From positions 13,081 to 52,546 of the forward strand of contig JAGOMP010000014.1 in NCBI GenBank assembly GCA_017993505.1: a stretch of 39,466 bases of DNA. The letters run 5' to 3'. This document shows, in pieces, positions 1-8,296 of this stretch. The position numbers and the translations under genes are program-made. The number at the start of each line of letters is the position of its first letter. Position 1 is the first letter of the stretch. Source of the stretch: Planctomycetota bacterium. Lineage in GTDB: Bacteria; Planctomycetota; Uabimicrobiia; Uabimicrobiales; JABWCH01. The notes under the pieces were generated by a model that was not told where the DNA came from, searched no databases, and saw only the letters and a program-made list of their open reading frames with translations.

Positions 1-270
1 TAAGGAAATTTATATATAATAAAATATATAATAAAGATATATCAAACTTTATATTGCGAAGTTAAGGAAATTTATATATAATAAAATATATAATAAAGAT
101 ATATCAAACTTTATATTGCGAAGTTAATAAAAGTTATATATAATAAAGATATATTTAAATTTTATGTTGTGAAGTTTAATAAAATGATACTTTGTAAACT
201 TCACATTGCAAAGCTTGGTGAAAATTATATATAAAATGATACTTTTTTAAACTTTATATTGCAACGTTTT
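1..270. repeat. Degenerate tandem repeat array, 62-bp unit
   Basis: The first two units (from 1 and 63) are essentially identical, 62 bp each. Three or so decayed and shortened units follow at about 125, 176 and 216. Each ends in a version of 'ACTTTATATTGCGAAGTT'. The array may extend upstream of the window. It fills the whole gap upstream of the M20 gene, so any promoter for that gene lies inside or just after it. No coding potential was seen. Confidence 0.85.
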
Positions 271-338
271 ATGAAAGTTATATTGTCAATAATATATTTA
301 TTTTAAAACGTACATATTCGTTGCAGAAAGGAATTTCA

Positions 339-1484
339 ATGGAAGATTTGATTAAAATTTCAATGGAAGATTTGAAGAAGATTCGTCATCACATTCATCG
401 AAACCCAGAATTATCTGGTAAAGAATGCAAAACCCGCGAGTACATTCACCAATATTTACAAAAACATAATGCTACACAAATTTTTTTATCAAGCAAAACT
501 AATTGTGTTGTTGGAGTTTTTGGAACAGGCAAAGAAACGATTCTTTTACGTGCAGATATGGATGCTCTTCCAATTCAAGAACTTAATACACATGACCACG
601 TTTCGCAAAACGAAGGTGTAATGCACGCATGTGGACATGATGGACATACTACAATGCTTCTTGGACTTGTACCATGGCTTGTTCAACAAAATTTAGATAA
701 ATACAGTGTTACGCTTGTATTTCAATCTGCAGAAGAAACAGGACAAGGGGCGTTCCAACTTTTAGAAGAGCCATTTTGGAAAGACATAAAAGTCAAGTAT
801 GCATTTGGAATTCATAATATGCCCCAATTTCCAAAAGGTCAAATTTTGCTCAGAGAAAAGATATTTGCACCAGCCTCTACTGGTATGATCATTGAATTAC
901 AAGGAAGAGCATCTCACGCATCTGAACCAGAGAATGGAATCAATCCTACGCAAGCGATGACACAAATTATACCAGTATTGACAAGTTTACCTCAATATAC
1001 TCTACCATTACACCAAGCAACAAAAATTACTATTGTAGGTGCACAATTAGGGCAAAGACGATTTGGAACGTCACCAGAAATTGCAACGATTTTTGTTACA
1101 CTCCGTGCTCATGAAACAGAAGTTCTAGAAAAATTAAAGAAAGATGCAGAACATCTTGCAAAGGGAATTGCAACAGCATACGGCTTAAAAACAAACATTT
1201 CGTACGAAGAATATTTTCCAGCTGTAGAAAATCATCCCGAAGCATTGAAAATTGTACAAAAAGCCACACAAAACCAAGATACTGCAATGCTTGATGCACC
1301 TGCACCTTGGTCAGAAGACTTTTCTTATTTTGCCCATTTATATCCTAGTACATATTTTGGAATTGGTTCTGGTGAGAACATGCCTAATTTACATAATCCA
1401 GACTATGATTTTCCAGATGAAATTTTACCCATTGCTATCAAAACATTTATCAATATTATTCAAGAAATCACGACTTCTTGTTAA
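339..1484 (+). CDS. M20-family (M20D) metallo-amidohydrolase
   Basis: This is a 381-residue cytoplasmic zinc-dependent amidohydrolase of the IAA-amino acid/hippurate/N-acyl-amino acid hydrolase type, which cleaves an acyl or amide group from an amino acid. Visible motifs are HRNPELSG near the N-terminus, R71-A-D-M-D-A-L-P-I, the metal-binding H96-A-C-G-H-D-G-H103 with C98 and H100, and FQSAEE with E132/E133 as catalytic base and metal ligand. The length fits the family. I start at ATG 339, which has GAAAGGA upstream; an in-frame TTG at 321 lies before that Shine-Dalgarno. The first codons are tandemly duplicated: the 19-nt ATTTCAATGGAAGATTTGA occurs at 333 and 357, giving a second in-frame ATG at 363 without a good SD. 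The substrate cannot be told from sequence; N-acetyl-diaminopimelate deacetylase is an alternative. There is no signal peptide. Confidence 0.9.
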   Translation: MEDLIKISMEDLKKIRHHIHRNPELSGKECKTREYIHQYLQKHNATQIFLSSKTNCVVGVFGTGKETILLRADMDALPIQELNTHDHVSQNEGVMHACGHDGHTTMLLGLVPWLVQQNLDKYSVTLVFQSAEETGQGAFQLLEEPFWKDIKVKYAFGIHNMPQFPKGQILLREKIFAPASTGMIIELQGRASHASEPENGINPTQAMTQIIPVLTSLPQYTLPLHQATKITIVGAQLGQRRFGTSPEIATIFVTLRAHETEVLEKLKKDAEHLAKGIATAYGLKTNISYEEYFPAVENHPEALKIVQKATQNQDTAMLDAPAPWSEDFSYFAHLYPSTYFGIGSGENMPNLHNPDYDFPDEILPIAIKTFINIIQEITTSC

Positions 1485-1553
1485 ATATAAGAAATGCCTT
1501 GCACAAGGCATAAAAACAAGTTTACATCATTTTTGAAAAAAAATGTTTACTCT

Positions 1554-1592
1554 AAAAAGCACGTACTAAAGTAAAGTACGTGCTTTTTTATT
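1554..1592 (+). terminator. Rho-independent terminator after the M20 gene
   Basis: The stem runs from AAAAAGCACGTACT (1554-1567) to AGTACGTGCTTTTT (1575-1588), with a 7-nt loop and a following T-rich tail. The arms are perfectly paired. A smaller hairpin without a T-tract (ATGCCTT/AAGGCAT, 1494-1511) sits between it and the stop codon. Confidence 0.9.
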
Positions 1593-1659
1593 TTATATTA
1601 TTCTTTTGTATATTCCTTATGTTATTCTTTTGTATATTCATAAGAAAATGAAAAAAAAC

Positions 1660-1850
1660 TTTTTTTCTATGTTTAAATATTGTATAGTATTATAGAAACA
1701 CTTTCAGGTAAGGAAAAAACAATGAAAAAAAATAATATTACTTTTTTTTATCGTCTTTTCTATGTCTAAATAGTGTATAGTATTGATAGAAATACTTTCA
1801 GGTAAGGAAAAAACAATGAAAAAAATAATATTACTTTTTTTTATCGTCCT
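1660..1850 (+). repeat. Tandem duplication of the pullulanase leader and start
   Basis: A segment of about 94 bp holding a -10-like TATAGT, the ribosome binding site GGTAAGGA and the ATG with the first codons occurs twice. The ATGs are at 1722 and 1816. In the upstream copy the A-run after ATG is one base longer (8 rather than 7). Its reading frame therefore stops after 15 codons (MKKNNITFFYRLFYV), while the downstream copy opens the real gene. Upstream of this (1600-1640) a short repeat of TTATTCTTTTGTATATTC also occurs twice. Confidence 0.85.
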
Positions 1851-4542
1851 TTTTTTAGTTGAGGCACAAGAAAATATGAATGTATCATTGCAAGCTCGTT
1901 GGATTTCAAAAAATACAATTTTGTGGACACCTTCAAAAAGTATTGAAAACAATACAGTTTCATTGTATTTTCATGAAAAAGCCCAAATGTATACAGAAGG
2001 GACAGAAAAATTTACTTTACCCTATAAAGGGTTAGCAGATGATAATACAGAAACAACGCTACCATATTTGTCTTTTTTGTATGGACGCCATTCTTGGGAT
2101 ACATCTTTTTTTACACCTGAACAAATAGAGCGATTTATAAAAGGACAGTTATTACTTGTATTGCATGATAAAGAAAATAACATTTTAGAAACAACACCCA
2201 TTCAATTGGCTGGTATTTTAGATGATGTCTATGCTTATGATGGTTATCTTGGTTTGCAATTTATACGTAATCGCCCTTTATTTCGACTTTGGGCTCCCAC
2301 TGCAAAAAGTGTTTATTTGCATCTATATAAAACAGCAACTGCAGAATCTGAATACGACGACACGCCCATTGCTATGGAACCACTTTTAACATATACATTT
2401 GATGGTGAGCCAAGTTGGACAGGCGTTTGGGAATATCGTGGACCAGCTCATTGGAAAAACTCGTATTATTTATATAATGTAGAAGTGTATGTACCTAGTA
2501 CAGGGAAAATAGAACACAATCTTGTCACAGATCCTTATTCTGTTTCACTTTCCATAAATAGCCAACGTAGCCATGTATTGGACTTAAATGATCCAACATA
2601 TATGCCAGAAGGTTGGGAAGACATTCCATATCCTTCTCAAAAATATCCCAATGCCATCTATGAACTTCATGTTCGTGATTTTAGCATTCAAGATCAAAGT
2701 ATACCTAAACAAGTGCGAGGCACATACCTTGCTTTTACACATAAAAATAGCCATGGTATGAAGCATTTAGCAGAGCTTGCTCATGCAGGTCTTACGCACG
2801 TTCATCTATTGCCTACATTTGATATTGCTACTATTGAAGAAGACAGAACAAAACAATTAGAAGTCAAGTTGCAAGAAGAATATGAACCAGATTCTGAAGA
2901 ACCACAAGCAAAAATCGCACTATATAAAGATAAATCTGGATTTAATTGGGGTTATGATCCCCTGCATTATATGACTCCTGAAGGTAGCTATGCCACACAA
3001 CCAAACAATGGAGAACGTGTCCTAGAATTTCGAAAAATGATTCAATCTTTGCATCAAATAAATCTAGGTACTATTTTAGACGTTGTTTTTAACCACACAA
3101 ACGCAACTGGACAAAATAATCATTCTATTTTAGATAAAATCGTTCCAAATTATTACTATCGTTTAGATGACCATGGAAATGTTCCTCATAGTTCATGTTG
3201 TCCTGACACTGCTTCTGAACATCGAATGATGGAAAAACTCATGATGGATACTCTCACAGTATGGGCAGTTCATTATAAAGTTGCTGGTTTTCGCTTTGAT
3301 TTAATGGGACACCATACAAAAGAAAATATGCAAAATATTCGTGAAATGTTAAATAACCTTTTGCCAGATGACAAAGGTGAAAATATTTTCATATATGGGG
3401 AAGCTTGGAAATTTGGTTCTTTAAATGCAATGTTACCTCAATCTGCATGTCATCAAGAAAATACATTTGGTCTTGGTATTGGCACATTCAATGATAGAAT
3501 GCGAGACAGCGTTCGCGGAGGCAATCCTTTTGCAGACTTAGCTGCACAAGGCTATGCAACAGGTTTATATTACGACTATAATAAAGATCCAGAGAATAGA
3601 GAAATACCTGACGACTTAGAAAAACAAAAACAAATTTTAAATCAATATACAGATATCATTCGAGTTTCTTTAGCAGGGAATTTAAGAGATTTTTCATTTA
3701 CTGATTGCCAAGGAAATATAACTACAGGAAAACAAATCCAATATAGAGGTCATGATGCAGGATATGCTGCCAATCCTATAGAGACTATAAACTATGTTTC
3801 TGTCCATGATAACCATACTCTTTGGGATGCTATCCAAGCAAAAGCACCTTTTCGTACAAAAAATAGAAATCCACATACAGCTACTATAGAAGAACGAGTG
3901 AGTATGCAAAAATTAGCTCTATCTTTAGTAGCTTTTGGCCAAGGAATACCAATTTTTCACGCTGGTTGCGAACTCTTACGATCAAAATCAGGGGATACAG
4001 ACAGCTATAATTCAGGTGATTATTTCAATGCATTAGACTACACATATCAATCTACCAATTGGGGGAAAGGTTTACCATCAGCAGAAAAAAATCGCTATGC
4101 TTGGGATTTTTGGAGACCAAGATTGCAGGAATCTTCTATTGTGCCTGTAGAACAAAATATTCGAGATACAAAAAATTACTTTGTAGACTTATTACGAATA
4201 CGAAAAACAAGTCCATTACTCCACTTGCAAACATCGAAACAAGTGCAGCAGAAAATTCAATTTTTAAACGCAGAACAAGGAAAAGAACAAATTCCAGGTC
4301 TTATTGTTTTATTAATCCAAGATCATGAACAACCTTTTATAGACAAAGAAAACGATCAAATGTTATTTGTATTTTATTGTGGAACTCAGCCAATACAATT
4401 TCAACATAAAGCTTTGGGAAACATTCATTGGGTTTTGCATCCCGCCCTACAAAAACATACGAATGCACCACCAAAAATACAAAGTACACTCACTATACCA
4501 GCTCGTTCTGTATTATTGTATCAACATAAACGTACAGAATAA
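1816..4542 (+). CDS. pulA: Secreted type I pullulanase (GH13_14-like)
   Basis: This 908-residue glycoside hydrolase is predicted to cleave alpha-1,6 branch points in pullulan, glycogen or limit dextrins. A signal peptide (MKKIILLFFIVLFLVEA, cut near A17) directs export. A beta-sandwich, CBM48-like N-terminal region precedes the barrel. Pullulanase hallmarks are F376-N-W-G-Y-D-P382 (YNWGYDP motif), region I D422-V-V-F-N-H, nucleophile D495 in GFRFDLMG, acid/base E529 in YGEAW, and transition-state D665 in VHDNHT. A beta-rich C-terminal domain closes the protein. All three catalytic carboxylates are present, so activity is likely. I start at ATG 1816, with AAGGA upstream; a TTG at 1783 lies before the SD. 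It is monocistronic, between a terminator and a fresh promoter. With glgC in the same window it suggests alpha-glucan metabolism, although the enzyme itself would act outside the cytoplasm. Confidence 0.93.
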   Translation: MKKIILLFFIVLFLVEAQENMNVSLQARWISKNTILWTPSKSIENNTVSLYFHEKAQMYTEGTEKFTLPYKGLADDNTETTLPYLSFLYGRHSWDTSFFTPEQIERFIKGQLLLVLHDKENNILETTPIQLAGILDDVYAYDGYLGLQFIRNRPLFRLWAPTAKSVYLHLYKTATAESEYDDTPIAMEPLLTYTFDGEPSWTGVWEYRGPAHWKNSYYLYNVEVYVPSTGKIEHNLVTDPYSVSLSINSQRSHVLDLNDPTYMPEGWEDIPYPSQKYPNAIYELHVRDFSIQDQSIPKQVRGTYLAFTHKNSHGMKHLAELAHAGLTHVHLLPTFDIATIEEDRTKQLEVKLQEEYEPDSEEPQAKIALYKDKSGFNWGYDPLHYMTPEGSYATQPNNGERVLEFRKMIQSLHQINLGTILDVVFNHTNATGQNNHSILDKIVPNYYYRLDDHGNVPHSSCCPDTASEHRMMEKLMMDTLTVWAVHYKVAGFRFDLMGHHTKENMQNIREMLNNLLPDDKGENIFIYGEAWKFGSLNAMLPQSACHQENTFGLGIGTFNDRMRDSVRGGNPFADLAAQGYATGLYYDYNKDPENREIPDDLEKQKQILNQYTDIIRVSLAGNLRDFSFTDCQGNITTGKQIQYRGHDAGYAANPIETINYVSVHDNHTLWDAIQAKAPFRTKNRNPHTATIEERVSMQKLALSLVAFGQGIPIFHAGCELLRSKSGDTDSYNSGDYFNALDYTYQSTNWGKGLPSAEKNRYAWDFWRPRLQESSIVPVEQNIRDTKNYFVDLLRIRKTSPLLHLQTSKQVQQKIQFLNAEQGKEQIPGLIVLLIQDHEQPFIDKENDQMLFVFYCGTQPIQFQHKALGNIHWVLHPALQKHTNAPPKIQSTLTIPARSVLLYQHKRTE

Positions 4543-4568
4543 AAGCATTTTATAAAAAAACTTGTCTA

Positions 4569-4597
4569 TTGAGTTTTATGTTAAATTAAGTTATAAT
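4569..4597 (+). promoter_or_regulatory. Sigma-70-type promoter for the 4660 operon
   Basis: TTGAGT (4569-4574), a 17-bp spacer and a perfect TATAAT (4592-4597), ending 62 bp before the ATG at 4660. The ATG itself has an AGGGATG ribosome binding site. Confidence 0.75.
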
Positions 4598-4659
4598 GAA
4601 AAAGTCACATAAATCACTTTCCTTCCTTGCAGGAAATTTCAGCAAATTAGGGATGAACA

Positions 4660-6387
4660 ATGTCTTCGGAAGAAAAACAAAACAATCAACTTTCTGTTAA
4701 TAACATACAAACTTTGAAACGAAGATACACAGAGATGATGGAAGTTGTCTCTCGCAAAGCAAAAGAGGAAATCAAACAAGATTCTAAAGACTCACAAGAC
4801 ACTCCGAGTAATGCATTTAATATGAATCAAAAAGCTTTGGATGCGAAAAATACTTTTCTCAAAGAAAAACATACATTTGACCAATTAAAACAAGAAAAAA
4901 ATATAGCAGATCGTCCTAATGTGTTGCATCCCACAATGATACGTCCTTTTACATCTAGGCGTAAAATTTCTGAAGATATTTTTTCAAAAGCAACTGTCGT
5001 ACAACCTACGATCACTCCCTCTATAGATACACAACAATCTGGATTTCAAAAATCACAATCAAAAACTCACCCTACACCTTCCGAGTTGCGGAAAACAATA
5101 TATCCATTAACACAACAGCCAATACAGCGATCAATGCCACAGTCGACGCCACAGTCGACGCCACAGTCGACGCCACAGTCGATGCCACAGTCGACGCCAC
5201 AGTCGATGCCACAGTCGACGCCACAGTCGACGCCACAGTCGACGCCACAGGCAACGCCACAGTCACCTCCCGAGTTGAGGAAAACAATATATCCATTAAC
5301 ACAACAGCCAATACAACGATCAACGCCACAGTCGGCGTCACAATCAATGCCACAGTCGATGCCACAGTCGATGCCACAGTCGATGCCACAGTCGACGCCA
5401 CAGTCGATGCAACAATCAACACAACGAACAACGCCACAGGCAACGCCACAGGCAACGCCACAGGCAATGCAACAAGCTAATATACCAATGCTAGGTATGA
5501 GTACAGAATACACAAATGATGTAAAAACAGTTACTACAGCTCCTGATGTATCTATGCCCCCGCCAATACAAGTAACACTAGAAAACACAAAAATATTAGA
5601 ATTAAATGAGCGTAATGATCCTAATAATACTACTAAAACAAACATCAAACCATTGTTGAAAAAACAAAGCCTTCTAGATCATATTTCTCACACAAAACCA
5701 AAAAAAGAAGAAACTTCAGAAACTACTGAAATTGAAGAAATCAGCGAAGAAAAATTTGAGGGAAAATATGTAGAAAAAATTAAAAAAGAAACGTATGTTC
5801 CTACGTCAGAAATTAGTTTTGTACTCAATAAATTATATGAGGATGTTGACCTTTCAGAAGTGGACGATACTACATCTACGTTCACGACTCAACAACCAGT
5901 AAAAACAGAACACGGATTTATTGTTCAACCAGAATATACAAAATCTGAAAAACAATATTATTTTGAGCCAGAACCAAAAAAAGAAGAAACATCTATCTTA
6001 CTATCACAAAAAAAATTCTTATATTCACAGTCAGAAAGTATTCCAGAAACATATTATGATTTTAATGGAAGCATTATTTACGGTCCCTATTATGGACAAA
6101 TGGGGCAACCCTTATTTTATGATCAAACAGGAGCACCAGTCCAAGGTCCCATTTATAATACTAAAGGTGAAATTTTATATTACACTTTTATGATGCCGTA
6201 TTCTCTTCCTTATTTAGGAAAAGAAAAATATTTTGATTCCAAGGGAAAGCAAGTCTTTGGACCATTCTATGATCCTTTTGGGCAGATCACATTTTATAAT
6301 ATAAAAGGAAAACAAGTCCAAGATACTATTTACAACCAAGCAGGCGAAATTGTACTGGTCAATCGTTCGTCTGACAGTCATTCATAG
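4660..6387 (+). CDS. Uncharacterised protein with PQS(T/M) repeats and a C-terminal YxxG-GP-Y repeat domain
   Basis: This 575-residue protein matches no family I recognise. It has no signal peptide or membrane segment, so it is probably cytoplasmic. Layout: a charged helical N-terminus (1-140); a low-complexity proline/glutamine region (about 142-275) of four-residue PQST, PQSM and PQAT repeats; a disordered acidic/lysine-rich linker (about 300-450); and a C-terminal domain (about 465-570) of four related units of pattern Y-D-x-x-G-x-x-V-x-G-P-x-Y-x-x-x-G-x-x-x-F/Y. The motif ELRKTIYPLTQQPIQRS occurs twice, at residues 142 and 205, showing a 63-codon duplication. The stop codon TAG overlaps the AGGAG ribosome binding site of the following AAA+ gene, so the two are translationally coupled. 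It could be an adaptor, scaffold or substrate of that ATPase. This is inference from linkage only. Confidence 0.85.
   Translation: MSSEEKQNNQLSVNNIQTLKRRYTEMMEVVSRKAKEEIKQDSKDSQDTPSNAFNMNQKALDAKNTFLKEKHTFDQLKQEKNIADRPNVLHPTMIRPFTSRRKISEDIFSKATVVQPTITPSIDTQQSGFQKSQSKTHPTPSELRKTIYPLTQQPIQRSMPQSTPQSTPQSTPQSMPQSTPQSMPQSTPQSTPQSTPQATPQSPPELRKTIYPLTQQPIQRSTPQSASQSMPQSMPQSMPQSMPQSTPQSMQQSTQRTTPQATPQATPQAMQQANIPMLGMSTEYTNDVKTVTTAPDVSMPPPIQVTLENTKILELNERNDPNNTTKTNIKPLLKKQSLLDHISHTKPKKEETSETTEIEEISEEKFEGKYVEKIKKETYVPTSEISFVLNKLYEDVDLSEVDDTTSTFTTQQPVKTEHGFIVQPEYTKSEKQYYFEPEPKKEETSILLSQKKFLYSQSESIPETYYDFNGSIIYGPYYGQMGQPLFYDQTGAPVQGPIYNTKGEILYYTFMMPYSLPYLGKEKYFDSKGKQVFGPFYDPFGQITFYNIKGKQVQDTIYNQAGEIVLVNRSSDSHS
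5083..5475 (+). repeat. In-frame 12-bp tandem repeats inside a 189-bp duplication
   Basis: The unit CCACAGTCGACG/CCACAGTCGATG encodes PQST or PQSM. Two runs (about 5135-5265 and 5325-5475) are separated by a second copy of the 50-bp segment that begins GAGTTGCGG at 5083 and GAGTTGAGG at 5272, exactly 189 bp (63 codons) apart. All indels keep frame. The Thr/Met choice in each unit comes from a single ACG/ATG transition. The array is visibly richer in G+C than its surroundings. Confidence 0.95.
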
Positions 6388-6397
6388 GAGAATTTGA

Positions 6398-8002
6398 TTG
6401 AAAGTTTCTATACCTAAAGCAGATATAGATCGCATTATGGCAGACTATAACTGTACACAAGAAGAAGCCACGAAAGCTTATTTAAAAGCAGCAAGTGCTG
6501 CCAATGAAGTATTCCAAGAAACGATTGCCCAAAACCTTAAAAAAGATGCAATCTATAACATCCCAGTCTATACACCTAAACAAATTAAAGATCATTTGGA
6601 CAAATACGTTATTGGACAAGAAGAGTATAAAAAACGGATTAGCATTGCTGCAGCATATCATTTTGCGATGGTAAAATATTTACATGAACACACAGAAGAA
6701 GAACGTAAAGTAAAGCGATTTCGCAAAAAAAATACACTTATTTCAGGACCATCAGGTAGCGGTAAAACATATTGTATTGAAGTTTTAGGTGATTATTTAC
6801 AAATTCCAACACTAATTGTTGATGCTACTGACTATACAGAAATGGGGTATGTAGGAAAAAGTTCTGAAGACATGATTCGAGAACTTATTGATATGGCACC
6901 TGGATCGAATAAAAAAGAACAAGCAGAATTTGTGGCTAAAAATGGCGGAATTATCTTTATAGATGAATTAGATAAAAAAGCCAAAGAAAGTTATAATGGT
7001 TGGAGCGGAGGTCATGACATTGCAAGAGAAGGCTTTCAACGTTCTGTGCTTAAAATTTTAGAAAGAAAAAGCGTTCTCATTGAAAATCCCTATTCCCCAG
7101 TTTCTCAAATCCAAGAAGCCATGGAATTGCAACAAGGGAAAACAGATAAAAAAGAAAAGATGATTAGCACAGAAAATATTTTGTTCATTTTAGGTGGATC
7201 CTTTGAACGAAATGTAGAGAGCTTAGAAACTATTGTTAAGCGTCGAATTCTTCAAAATTTACCAGACGACGAAGAAAATATGCGCATTGTCAATGGATTT
7301 GGCACTTCACAATCTGAAGAACTCGAAAGAAGTTATAAAAGTTATCATAAAGAAGCCACAGTCAATGACTACATCAAGTTTGGACTCTTACCAGAACTTG
7401 TTGGGCGTACTCCTATTCGAACTTTTGTCAACCGTTTATCTAAAAATGACCTCATTCGTATTATGGAAGATACAGAAGATTCCATTATTACTCAGTATAA
7501 AGTTGAGTTTCAACTTTTTGATATCAAACTGGAAGTGACATCAGATGCTATCAATTATATTGCAGAAGAAGCTGACAGTAAAAAAACAGGGGCACGTGCT
7601 CTTGTGAGCGTTCTAGAAAGTATTCTCACAGAATACCAGTTTCAACTTCCTGGTACTAACTTCAAAACTCTCGTAGTAGATGAAGAACTCTGTCGCCATC
7701 CTAGCGATAATATTTTAAAACTTTTTGAACGTTCTCCGTTTGTGGACTATGTACAAACATTCAAACTTTCTTATGGAATTCAACTCATTCTTGGAGAAGG
7801 TGTACAAGAATACGTTAAACAATATGCAAAAGAACATAACCAAGAAATCACAAAAAGTCTTCGAGAACTTTTAAAAGGTGCAGTTTCCCTTAATTATATG
7901 AACTTTCAAGGTACATTTGAGGTCACTGTTCCTATGTTAGAAGATAAAAAATATTTTGATAATCTTTTCTTAGATTGGTGGAATAGTCAGCCACATAAAT
8001 AA
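6398..8002 (+). CDS. ClpX-like AAA+ unfoldase without the zinc-binding domain
   Basis: This 534-residue AAA+ ATPase of the ClpX/HslU clade would unfold proteins using ATP. Visible motifs are the ClpX entry segment TPKQIKDHLDKYVIGQEEYKKRI, Walker A G117-PSGSGK-T124, pore loop G150-Y-V-G153, Walker B with D189-E190, arginine finger R337 in LVGRTP, and sensor-2 R400 in GAR. It lacks the four-cysteine zinc domain of ClpX; residues 1-65 are a different helical segment. It is about 110 residues longer than typical ClpX, with an insert after the Walker B region (about 225-255) and a C-terminal extension (about 430-534). Where ClpX has the ClpP-docking IGF loop, this reads N299-G-F. The start is TTG 6398, seven bases after AGGAG; the first in-frame ATG (6437) has no SD. 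It is coupled to the PQS-repeat gene. It should not be called housekeeping clpX. Confidence 0.9.
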   Translation: MKVSIPKADIDRIMADYNCTQEEATKAYLKAASAANEVFQETIAQNLKKDAIYNIPVYTPKQIKDHLDKYVIGQEEYKKRISIAAAYHFAMVKYLHEHTEEERKVKRFRKKNTLISGPSGSGKTYCIEVLGDYLQIPTLIVDATDYTEMGYVGKSSEDMIRELIDMAPGSNKKEQAEFVAKNGGIIFIDELDKKAKESYNGWSGGHDIAREGFQRSVLKILERKSVLIENPYSPVSQIQEAMELQQGKTDKKEKMISTENILFILGGSFERNVESLETIVKRRILQNLPDDEENMRIVNGFGTSQSEELERSYKSYHKEATVNDYIKFGLLPELVGRTPIRTFVNRLSKNDLIRIMEDTEDSIITQYKVEFQLFDIKLEVTSDAINYIAEEADSKKTGARALVSVLESILTEYQFQLPGTNFKTLVVDEELCRHPSDNILKLFERSPFVDYVQTFKLSYGIQLILGEGVQEYVKQYAKEHNQEITKSLRELLKGAVSLNYMNFQGTFEVTVPMLEDKKYFDNLFLDWWNSQPHK

Positions 8003-8128
8003 AACAATGTTGCTTCAGAACCTTGCTCATATTATTTAGTTTAGAATCTCTGGAGCAACATTGTTTAATTCTGAATCTCTGATCAAAAATCTTGAGTTCT
8101 GAATCTCGGGCAACATTGTTTTGTTTTT
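8002..8128 (+). terminator. Inverted/direct repeat cluster, probable terminator of the 4660-8002 operon
   Basis: AAACAATGTTGCT (8002-8014) pairs perfectly with AGCAACATTGTTT (8054-8066). A second copy of the right arm (GGCAACATTGTTTTGTTTTT, 8109-8128) ends in a T-tract. The two right arms are each preceded by GAATCTC, so a 57-bp segment is directly repeated. Either pairing leaves a long loop, hence moderate confidence as a terminator. From 8129 to 8296 the gap is plain A/T-rich sequence with a short repeat of TAGATAAAAA...ATATAAAT; I see no clear promoter. Confidence 0.5.
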
Positions 8129-8296
8129 CCTTACATTTTTTCTATATATATCGTAGATAAAAAAAATATAAATGTATACATTATAGATAAAAACATAAAA
8201 AATATAAATTTTTTCAGTGATAGGCACATTCTATCTATTTTTTTTAATAATACTAAAAAAATACCGTCTGAATATTATTATCAGAAAGGTTTAAAA

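Noticed and set aside
1704..1952. Minus-strand frame opposite the pullulanase start
   Set aside because: It only mirrors the A-rich leader duplication and signal-peptide codons and has no ribosome binding site.
5067..5648. Long minus-strand frames opposite the PQS repeats
   Set aside because: They arise because the 12-bp unit has no stop in those frames; product is a Cys/Asp/Val or Val/Ala/Ser repeat with no SD.
6398..8002. Calling this gene clpX
   Set aside because: It lacks the zinc-binding domain and IGF loop, carries extra segments, and pairs with an unrelated gene; a true clpX may be elsewhere.
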